Assembly (NCBI GenBank): GCA_944391495.1
Contig: CALXTU010000001.1
Span: 309,981-373,980, forward strand
Reading direction: 5' to 3'
DNA from: an uncultured Alphaproteobacteria bacterium
GTDB taxonomy: Bacteria > Pseudomonadota > Alphaproteobacteria > RF32 > CAG-239
DNA: 64,000 nucleotides
Below are positions 54,709-64,000 of the stretch, one piece after another. Below the pieces are notes generated by a model. The model saw only the letters and a program-made list of their open reading frames with translations, had not been told where the DNA came from and did no database searches. The translations under genes were made by a program, and so were the position numbers. How positions within the stretch are numbered: position 1 is the stretch's first letter; every line of letters begins with the position of its first letter.

Positions 54709-57700
54709 GTGAAAAAAATTGTTTTGGGTTTGATTGTTTTGGTTCTTTTGGCCGCCGGCGGCGCGGCTTTTTATGTCACAACCATTGACTGGAATCAGCA
54801 TAAAGATAAGATTGCCGAACAATTTTATCAACTGACCGGCAAGACAATAAGTTTTGACGGGCGATTGAGCTTTAAAATTTTTCCGTCTCCGTATCTGAAT
54901 GCGGTTAATGCCAAAATTTATAATGAAAGCGACACCAATGACAAACCGCTGATGGAAATAAAAAATGTGGTGGCGGAGCTGGCGTTGATGCCTTTGCTCA
55001 GCGGAGAATTCCACGTTAAAAATATGATTCTTGACGGTGTTGTCATCAATATAGACTGGGACAAGGGCGGTTTGAGCTGGCAGAACGATCTGAGTCCTGA
55101 TCAGCGGCAGATGATGGAAGATTCAACCATGGTGCTTAACGGCGTTTCTCTGCGTAATGCCGAAGTTAATTTTGAGGCTCCGGAATCGGGGATTGATCTG
55201 CATTTGACGAATTTGAACGGGGAAGTTTTGGCACAGGGGATTTTCGGCCCGTTCCGGATTGAGGGAAATTATCTTAAAGGTTCAACCCCGGAAGGTTTTG
55301 CTTTATCCATCGGCAAGCTTTCGGAAAATTCTGCGACGACGCTGAATATGGTGGTGACGCATCCGCAGTCGGACAGTTATGTTCGTTTTGACGGAAGTTT
55401 TCACCTGATCAACAGGGTGTTAAACGGTAATGTTATTATCGAATCACAGCAACCGAGTGATTTTATCAATGCTAATTTTGCCGACGCAAAAATGTCGGTG
55501 CAGTATAATCAGCCGGCGGCGGTGGGGTTTGATATCGCACTTAATCCGCAAAAGTTGAATTTGTCAAATATCGTTATTAAATACGGCAATACGCAGGGCG
55601 CCGGAACATTGGAAATGCCGCTTGATAATGCGGTTGTTCCGGAAATAGAGGCCAATTTTAATTTTACCGACTTGGAGCTTGATCCGGTAGCCGCTTTTGT
55701 CAGGGATCAGTTGGAAGCATATAAAAAAGAAGGCAATATGCCCTCGTATCCGGTTGATTTGACGGCCGGCATACGCGCCATGCGGGCATCGTATCAGGGA
55801 CAAGGGTTAAAAGAGTTGGATATGGCGGTTAGTTTGGACGGGACAACGTTCGGGCTTGATAAGCTGAATGTTGTTTTGCCGGGTAATACGACCTTAACAA
55901 TGAGCGGAAGTCTCTATCCTCATCAGGATGAGCTTTATTTTGAGAGTGATATTGCCGTCTCGGCCAGTGATCTGATGCAGACGCTTGAATGGCTTAATAT
56001 TCAGCCGCGTGCCAGTGCCGCGGCAGTTTATAAAAAGATGATGGCTACGGCCAAAGTCGCCGGAACGTTTGACCGTATTCAAATTTCTCCTTATAAAATT
56101 ACGCTGGACAAGAGCACCTTGACCGGAGAGGCCGGCATAGTCATCGGAGAGCGCAATGATTTTATGCTGGTTGTCAACGCCGATACGATTAATTTTGATA
56201 ATTATATCAGTTCCCTGCCGGAAGAAGAAAAAAGCAAAAGCTGGGCCGAGAGAATGGCTTATCGTTTCGGCCGCCTCGGAATGCTGAATGACTTTGATTT
56301 GGTATTAGACGCTAAGGCCGATCTGGTCATTTATGAAAATATGCCGTTTGAAAAGGTTGATTTTAAGGGAAATATTCTGAACGGCGAAATGGAAATAGAA
56401 TATGCCAAAGTTGAACAGGTTGCCAATACCGCCGTTAATCTCAGCGGTAAGCTCGGCGGTTTCGGCAGCACGCCGCAAATGACCGATTTCCAATACAGTA
56501 TTAAAAGCAATGACATAGCGTCTCTTATTAATAAGCTGGAACTGAAAGTTCCGGATCTTGATTATAAAAAATTTAATGCGCTGGATTTACAGGGTACGAT
56601 TTCCGGCAGTATGGATAATTTCGGCCTTAATACGCAGATATCCTTGGGACAATTGAGCGGAAGCTACCGCGGAACGGTTGTCAGAACAGGGACAGCGGAC
56701 AGCTATGACGGGGATATTGAGTTTAAATATCCTGATTTTGCCGAATTGTTGAGCAGTCTCAGGGTGAAATACGAGCCGTCTTACCGGAATCTCGGATTAT
56801 TAAATATTAAATCTCATTTTAAAGGCGAACGCGACAATTTTGAGTTTTCAAACCTTGAGGCCAACATCGGTTATACAGCCGTTAAAGGGTCGGGGTATTT
56901 TGAGACGGTTGACGGCCGGCCGAATATTATGGCATCGCTGGATATTAATAAACTTGAATTGGAAAAGTTTTTACCGAAGGCGAATTCATCGGGTCTGATC
57001 CTGGGACAACCGCAGGGCGAAACGGCCGAGTTTTTGCCTAAGCCGTTTTGGAGCCGCGACAAAATAGATTACAGTCCGTATATTTATTTTGATACAAAAA
57101 GCAATCTGAAAATCGGTGAGTTTTCTTATAAGGAATATTTATTTAAGGATACGCAGTTTGAGTTTGAATTGGTCGGCGGAACGGCGACTTTACGCAATTT
57201 TACCGGAAACTATAACAACACGCCTCTGGAGGCAACGGCTTCGCTTTATATGCGTGATGCTCCGACCATTACGGCCGCCGTTAAAATTAACGAAGCCAAT
57301 GTAGATGATTTTGTATTGGGCGGCAAGATTTACAATTTGCGCGGCGGTAAATTTTCAACCCGTTTTGATTTTGCCTCTAAAGCCGACAGTGAGGAAAATT
57401 TTGTTAAAAATCTGAAAGGAAAAGCCGAATTTAAGGCAACGGCCTCCGAAATAAACGGTGTCGGTCTTAAAACAATTTACGATGATCTGATTAAGAGAGA
57501 GACATCGGACGGATTGGTGGAATTGGTTAAGGCCAATATCGGTACGGGAAAAACGTTGTTTAATAAAATCAACGGCCGCCTGATTGCGGAAGACGGCAAG
57601 TTTAGTCTGGCCGATACCGTTTTGGAAGGGGATAATGTCAGTGTTAAAACTTACGGTGAAGGCAATTTGGAAGACTGGACGATGAATACGGTCTTTAATA

Positions 57701-58818
57701 TCCGTTACGGAGAGCCGAAATATTTGCCGGAGTTTTCGTTCTCGCTTAAGAACGGAATGGATAATCCGCTGGTTGATGTTAACGTCAGTTCGTTGTTTAA
57801 TTTGTATCAGGCCAGAGAGGAGCAAAAAGAAGCAGCCGCCGCTGCGGAGGTTGAAGCCGAAAAGAATTATTGGAACGGCTTGATACAGGAACAGAAAAAA
57901 ATAAGCGATGATCTTGTGGTCAGTACGCGAAATCGTCTGGAAAAAGATGTTGAACAAAAAATGGCGGAGGCTTTCAGTTCGGACAGCGTTAACCGATATA
58001 ATCTGTTGAAGCAGAATATTGCCGAAACTTTGGCCAAATTGGTCGAGGCTACAAGCGCCGCCGTTGTTTTGGAACCCGGCGAAGAAACCGTTGCCAAAAT
58101 GAAACAGGTTAATGAGAAGGCTCTGCGGGAAATTGAGACTTTCGGCAAAAAACGGGACGATATTTATCTTGCCGATTTGCAAAAGCAAAATGAAACGGCT
58201 TACGGAAAAGTCGTTGAGCTTGACAGTCTGATAAAGCAAGATGTTTTCGGTTATAATGCGGCACAGGACGGATACAGCGAAAGATTGGCGGCGATTATTA
58301 CCGAGTATGCACCGGATAAAGATGCGCGAATGCAGGAGTTGAAACAGACGGTTGACGATAAAATTGCCGAACTTGAAAAGCTCGGTGATCAGGCAGAAGC
58401 AATTCAACAATCACAAAACAGTCAGACATCAATCGCCGATTATGAAAAGTATAATCAGGAACTGATTGCATTGGCTGAGACTCTGACTGCCGGGCAGAAA
58501 GAGCTGGCCGAAGGCATTAAGCAGCTGAAAGCGTATGCCGAACCGCAGATTGCCGCGGCCGAGAAAGCTTATCATGACCGGATTGAGCATGAGGAGAACC
58601 AGCGGCGGGTTGAGGAAAACACCGGCAGTATCAGCGTTAAGAAGACCGGCCGGACGTTTACCGTGACCAGAGATATTGAAGAAATAAAAAATGCGGAAGA
58701 AGAAATTAATAAAGAAGGCGTCAGGGTTTTAGACTTCTCTCGGGAAAAAGTAGCGGTTGCCAAACCTGAATCGGGTAATAGGGAAAATATCATAAAAAAA
58801 GGTCGTAACATTAGGTAA
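54709..58818 (+). CDS. Large AsmA-family protein with C-terminal coiled-coil extension
   Basis: AsmA-like envelope protein, 1369 residues, anchored by one N-terminal helix (KIVLGLIVLVLLAAGGAAFYV), with a long periplasmic beta-groove region of repeated short strands up to about residue 900. The AsmA_2-like segment around 900-1020 (SEINGVGLKTIYDDL, ...LADTVLEGDNVSVKTYGEGN) is well conserved and probably bridges lipids to the outer membrane, as suggested for AsmA/YdbH/TamB-type proteins. From about 1033 to the end there is a charged helical tail (EEQKEAAAAAEVEAEKNYW..., KQTVDDKIAELEKLGDQAEA) that I do not expect in AsmA itself. The start is GTG, with GAGAGGCGGAAAG upstream. It is divergent from cdd, and galU follows. 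Confidence 0.88.
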   Translation: MKKIVLGLIVLVLLAAGGAAFYVTTIDWNQHKDKIAEQFYQLTGKTISFDGRLSFKIFPSPYLNAVNAKIYNESDTNDKPLMEIKNVVAELALMPLLSGEFHVKNMILDGVVINIDWDKGGLSWQNDLSPDQRQMMEDSTMVLNGVSLRNAEVNFEAPESGIDLHLTNLNGEVLAQGIFGPFRIEGNYLKGSTPEGFALSIGKLSENSATTLNMVVTHPQSDSYVRFDGSFHLINRVLNGNVIIESQQPSDFINANFADAKMSVQYNQPAAVGFDIALNPQKLNLSNIVIKYGNTQGAGTLEMPLDNAVVPEIEANFNFTDLELDPVAAFVRDQLEAYKKEGNMPSYPVDLTAGIRAMRASYQGQGLKELDMAVSLDGTTFGLDKLNVVLPGNTTLTMSGSLYPHQDELYFESDIAVSASDLMQTLEWLNIQPRASAAAVYKKMMATAKVAGTFDRIQISPYKITLDKSTLTGEAGIVIGERNDFMLVVNADTINFDNYISSLPEEEKSKSWAERMAYRFGRLGMLNDFDLVLDAKADLVIYENMPFEKVDFKGNILNGEMEIEYAKVEQVANTAVNLSGKLGGFGSTPQMTDFQYSIKSNDIASLINKLELKVPDLDYKKFNALDLQGTISGSMDNFGLNTQISLGQLSGSYRGTVVRTGTADSYDGDIEFKYPDFAELLSSLRVKYEPSYRNLGLLNIKSHFKGERDNFEFSNLEANIGYTAVKGSGYFETVDGRPNIMASLDINKLELEKFLPKANSSGLILGQPQGETAEFLPKPFWSRDKIDYSPYIYFDTKSNLKIGEFSYKEYLFKDTQFEFELVGGTATLRNFTGNYNNTPLEATASLYMRDAPTITAAVKINEANVDDFVLGGKIYNLRGGKFSTRFDFASKADSEENFVKNLKGKAEFKATASEINGVGLKTIYDDLIKRETSDGLVELVKANIGTGKTLFNKINGRLIAEDGKFSLADTVLEGDNVSVKTYGEGNLEDWTMNTVFNIRYGEPKYLPEFSFSLKNGMDNPLVDVNVSSLFNLYQAREEQKEAAAAAEVEAEKNYWNGLIQEQKKISDDLVVSTRNRLEKDVEQKMAEAFSSDSVNRYNLLKQNIAETLAKLVEATSAAVVLEPGEETVAKMKQVNEKALREIETFGKKRDDIYLADLQKQNETAYGKVVELDSLIKQDVFGYNAAQDGYSERLAAIITEYAPDKDARMQELKQTVDDKIAELEKLGDQAEAIQQSQNSQTSIADYEKYNQELIALAETLTAGQKELAEGIKQLKAYAEPQIAAAEKAYHDRIEHEENQRRVEENTGSISVKKTGRTFTVTRDIEEIKNAEEEINKEGVRVLDFSREKVAVAKPESGNRENIIKKGRNIR

Positions 58819-58840
58819 AATAGCTTGAGGAATCGTTTTT

Positions 58841-58867
58841 TTATGTTATATATAAGCTATAACATAA
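58841..58867. repeat. 10-bp perfect inverted repeat between asmA-like gene and galU
   Basis: TTATGTTATA (58841-58850) and TATAACATAA (58858-58867), separated by 7 bases. Only a few bases on it is followed by TTGTTATGTTT. It is AT-rich, so it would be a weak terminator; an operator for galU is possible. No other feature stands out in this 165-base gap. Confidence 0.5.
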
Positions 58868-58983
58868 TTGTTATGTTTGAGCGATGACAAGGGCTGTCGT
58901 CATAACCTTTTTTAAGGCGTCCGCCCGCCTGCTTCGGAGCAGAAAACGTCATTTTATTTATCATTTTAAGGGAAGCTTATCCG

Positions 58984-59871
58984 ATGAAAAAACCTGAAGT
59001 TTGTATTTTGCCGGTGGCCGGGTTGTCAACCAGAAACCTGCCGGCGACCAAAGCTTTGCATAAAGGCTTTTTGACTTTGCACAGCAAACCGATTATCCAA
59101 TATGCGGTTGATGCCTGTGCGGAAATCGGCATTAAAGAGATTGTGTTTATTTACAGTGATCAATCCTGTAAGCATTTGTTTGAAAAACATTTTGCGCCGT
59201 ATCCGTGGTTGGAAAATCATTTGCGCGAGAAGAACAAGCTTGATATTTTGGACGATCTGCTCAAGGTTATTCCGAAGGGCATGAAATTTTCTTTTGCCGA
59301 ACAGGCACAGCCTTTGGGAAACGGACACGCCATTTTGATGGCTAAGGATATTGTCGGTACCAGAGATTTTGTGGTTATGTGGCCCGATGATGTTTATATC
59401 AATCTGCACGGCAAAGGGATTCTGGCTCAGCTTTTGGACGTTTATGAACAAGAGGGCGGCATGGTGGAAAACATTATGGAGCTGCCGCGCGAACAGTTGG
59501 TGCGCTACGGCGTGTTGTGCGGAGCCGTCAGAGACGGCCGGGTTGTGCATGCCAAAGGTAAAATCGAGAAACCGGCTTTGGAGGATATTCCTTCCAACTA
59601 TGCCAGTATGGGGCCGTATATTCTGCCTAATGAGATTATGGATATTCTGCCGGAAGTTAAAAAAGGCACCAACGGAGAGATTAATCTGGCTGATGCCATG
59701 GGATTGGCGGCACAGCGCGGTATGAAACTGACCGGTGTTTTGTGTGATGCCATGCGGTTTGACTGCGGCACCAATAAGGAGTTGGAAAAATCCAATCTGA
59801 AGTTGTCATTAATGGAAGATCCGGATTTGCGCGCCTATTGTTGTGATTTGTTGAATACCATGATGGTCTGA
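58984..59871 (+). CDS. galU: UTP-glucose-1-phosphate uridylyltransferase
   Basis: Makes UDP-glucose from UTP and glucose-1-phosphate, for surface polysaccharides, 295 residues, cytosolic. The nucleotide-binding start reads LPVAGLSTRNLPATKALHKG, close to the usual GxGTRxLPxTK but with Ser for the second Gly. The later DFVVMWPDDVYIN, FAEQAQPLGNGHAI and SNYASMGPYILPNEIMDIL segments are typical. Proteins of this group usually contain the DD pair seen here as PDDV. AAGGGAAGC precedes the ATG. It is a single gene ending before a strong terminator. Confidence 0.92.
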   Translation: MKKPEVCILPVAGLSTRNLPATKALHKGFLTLHSKPIIQYAVDACAEIGIKEIVFIYSDQSCKHLFEKHFAPYPWLENHLREKNKLDILDDLLKVIPKGMKFSFAEQAQPLGNGHAILMAKDIVGTRDFVVMWPDDVYINLHGKGILAQLLDVYEQEGGMVENIMELPREQLVRYGVLCGAVRDGRVVHAKGKIEKPALEDIPSNYASMGPYILPNEIMDILPEVKKGTNGEINLADAMGLAAQRGMKLTGVLCDAMRFDCGTNKELEKSNLKLSLMEDPDLRAYCCDLLNTMMV

Positions 59872-59916
59872 AATGTAAGCCCCGCCGTATGATAAAGCGG
59901 TGTATAGCGACAATTT

Positions 59917-59948
59917 CCCTTTGTAACTTTTGTTGCAAAGGGTTTTTT
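59917..59948 (+). terminator. Terminator after galU
   Basis: CCCTTTGTAAC pairs with GTTGCAAAGGG with one T-G wobble (59917-59942), followed by six T residues. Confidence 0.9.
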
Positions 59949-59960
59949 GTAAAAAAATGC

Positions 59961-59989
59961 TTGATTTAATAGAATTTATTGTTTATAGT
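59961..59989 (+). promoter_or_regulatory. Promoter of rplQ
   Basis: TTGATT (59961-59966), 17 bases, then TATAGT (59984-59989), a close sigma-70-type match located after the galU terminator. It gives a predicted start near 59996 and a leader of about 125 bases. Confidence 0.65.
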
Positions 59990-60002
59990 CCGCTCAGCTT
60001 TG

Positions 60003-60092
60003 GGAGTCCGGGACAAGCAGGACTCCGTATGAGCGCGGGTATTTATGAAGGTAGTATCCGCAGGAAAAATTATCCGGTCTGCCCGTCAGGCC
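60003..60092 (+). promoter_or_regulatory. Structured 5' leader of rplQ with three hairpins (candidate autoregulatory leader)
   Basis: Three stems follow in order. GGAGTCC (60003-60009) pairs with GGACTCC (60020-60026). GCGGGTA (60035-60041) pairs with TATCCGC (60055-60061) with one G-T wobble. GGTCTG (60076-60081) pairs with CAGGCC (60087-60092) with one wobble. They end 29 bases before the L17 start codon. Ribosomal protein genes are often controlled by their leader, but I do not recognise a known class here. Confidence 0.45.
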
Positions 60093-60120
60093 AGCAACTC
60101 TATAAAGAAAGGAAAATGCC

Positions 60121-60684
60121 ATGAGACACGGCGTAAAACACAGAAAACTTAATATGGACACCAATGCCCGCAGAGCTTTGTATTCTAATCTGACTGCAGC
60201 GGTTTTGACGCATGAGCAGATTAAAGTTACATTGCCGCGCGCCAAAGAATTGAGAACTTTTGTCGACAACATGATTACGCTGGGCAAAAAGGGCCAGTTG
60301 AACAATCGCCGTCAGGCATTAGCCTTTTTGCGTGATGAAGAAGTCGTTGCCAAGCTGTTTTCAACTCTGGCCGAACGCTATAAAAACCGCAACGGCGGAT
60401 ATACCCGCGTTTTGCGTGCCGGTTTCCGTTACGGCGACTGCGCCGAAATGGCGATTGTCGAATTGGTTGATCGCGATGTTAATGCCAAAGGTGCCAAAGA
60501 TCTGGCCCGCGTAGCTGCCGAAAAGGCTGCACAGGAAGCGGCAGAAAAAGAAGCAAGCGCCGAGGCTGCCAAAGAAGAAAAAAAGGTCGAGAAAAAGACT
60601 GAGGCTAAAAAGGCCGAAAAGAGCGAGGCTAAAAAGCCGGCAGCTAAAAAAAGCAAAAAGGCCGAGGCTAAAGACGCCGAATAG
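60121..60684 (+). CDS. rplQ: Ribosomal protein L17 with charged C-terminal extension
   Basis: Large-subunit ribosomal protein bL17, 187 residues. The conserved core (about 1-120) begins [20 protein letters not shown] and includes [15 protein letters not shown] and [24 protein letters not shown]. The last 65 residues form a low-complexity tail of Ala, Glu and Lys ([20 protein letters not shown] and similar), which is longer than usual and likely disordered. AGAAAGGAAA precedes the ATG. Normally rplQ follows rpoA in the alpha operon, but here it stands alone with its own promoter and leader, and rpoB follows after 349 bases. Confidence 0.97.
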   Translation: MRHGVKHRKLNMDTNARRALYSNLTAAVLTHEQIKVTLPRAKELRTFVDNMITLGKKGQLNNRRQALAFLRDEEVVAKLFSTLAERYKNRNGGYTRVLRAGFRYGDCAEMAIVELVDRDVNAKGAKDLARVAAEKAAQEAAEKEASAEAAKEEKKVEKKTEAKKAEKSEAKKPAAKKSKKAEAKDAE

Positions 60685-60706
60685 TCTTTGTTGACAATAT
60701 TGTTTG

Positions 60707-60742
60707 TGCCGTCTGCATATTTTTGCAGGCGGCATTATTTTT
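60707..60742 (+). terminator. Terminator after rplQ
   Basis: TGCCGTCTGCA (60707-60717) pairs with TGCAGGCGGCA (60724-60734) with one wobble, followed by TTATTTTTT. It separates rplQ from rpoB transcription. Confidence 0.9.
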
Positions 60743-60788
60743 TGATGGATAAAAATATAAAAAAGAGTCTTTTCAATGAAATAAGCGC

Positions 60789-61033
60789 TTGCAATCTGAA
60801 AAAAATGTGGTAGAAATACCGCGTGTTTAAACAGTAATAATGCATTATTATTTGGCAGCGTCTGTTTGAGAGAGCGCAAGGCTTTCGGGGTGAGCAGACC
60901 TATAAGAGAATCGCTTTAAATTCAATTTGTAAAATTTAATCAAAAATATGTTTTAACCTCCTGCGGGCGGGGTTCGGTGCTTTTTCTGACAGTATTGCCG
61001 CGGGATTTTTACGTAAAAAAGGATAGGAATACA
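60789..61033 (+). promoter_or_regulatory. Promoter and long leader of rpoB
   Basis: This 349-base gap holds no gene. TTGCAA (60789-60794), 16 bases, then TAGAAA (60811-60816) is a plausible promoter. Just after it lies a perfect 16-bp palindrome TAATAATGCATTATTA (60835-60850) and a stem GTCTG (60860-60864)/CAGAC (60895-60899). The predicted leader is about 210 bases. Normally rpoB is reached from rplJL; neither lies upstream here. Confidence 0.45.

Positions 61034-64000
<2,967 letters not shown>

Noticed and set aside
59958..60124. Short ORF ending in an overlap with rplQ
   Set aside because: It starts directly after a terminator without a ribosome site and covers the structured rplQ leader, which explains the region better.

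Overview
The window looks like chromosomal DNA of an alphaproteobacterium. The evidence is the addB-addA-trxA order, a GapR (DUF2312) gene, an rdgB-rph pair, and a three-subunit proton-translocating transhydrogenase (pntAA/pntAB/pntB). Base composition is balanced by eye. An alpha2-type glycyl-tRNA synthetase, orphan tolB, rplQ and rpoB genes, and no hrcA next to rph/grpE point away from the well-studied orders. A lineage of uncultured host-associated alphaproteobacteria would fit, but that is inference.

Layout. 1-5.8 kb: a ferredoxin fragment, htpG, an orphan prepilin peptidase, a voltage-gated-type cation channel and groESL. 5.8-7.7 kb (minus): an AstE-like deacylase and a GNAT-like protein behind a short leader ORF and a terminator hairpin. 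7.8-15.7 kb: a bacterial alpha-2-macroglobulin and its usual partner pbpC. 15.7-23.1 kb is the accessory region: two related 198-aa serine recombinases, an AIDA-type autotransporter, a secreted protein made only of six 20-residue repeats, a Nudix hydrolase, a HAD-like protein without its catalytic Asp, a small lipoprotein and an AT-rich orphan gene, ending at tRNA-Gln. 23.3-29 kb: a HAD phosphatase, glyS and an Mla-type lipid transport operon. 29-32.9 kb: transhydrogenase and a split ChrA pair. 32.9-42.9 kb (minus): glgA-rph-rdgB-addB-addA-trxA. 43-49.4 kb: grpE, gapR, then a packed operon pyk-deoB-pgeF-DnaJ-like-amidase. 49.4-54.6 kb: ruvX, tolB and a nucleoside salvage operon cdd-pnp-deoC-deoA (minus). 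54.7-64 kb: a large AsmA protein with a coiled-coil tail, galU, rplQ and the first 989 codons of rpoB.

How the genes work together. Chaperones (htpG, groESL, grpE) share a promoter-like signature, CTTG-N19-CTAA, and no CIRCE element is visible, which suggests sigma-32-type rather than HrcA control. Envelope maintenance is prominent (MG/PbpC, Mla, AsmA, TolB, PgeF, amidase). Deoxynucleosides are channelled through Cdd, PNP, DeoA, DeoB and DeoC towards central metabolism, with deoB co-transcribed with pyruvate kinase.

The points I would look at first are the repeat-only secreted protein beside the autotransporter and recombinases, the leader ORF plus terminator before the GNAT/AstE-like pair, the shared heat-shock promoter signature, the three-hairpin leader of rplQ, and the Asp/Gly selectivity filter of the cation channel. 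No CRISPR array, rRNA or complete insertion sequence was seen.
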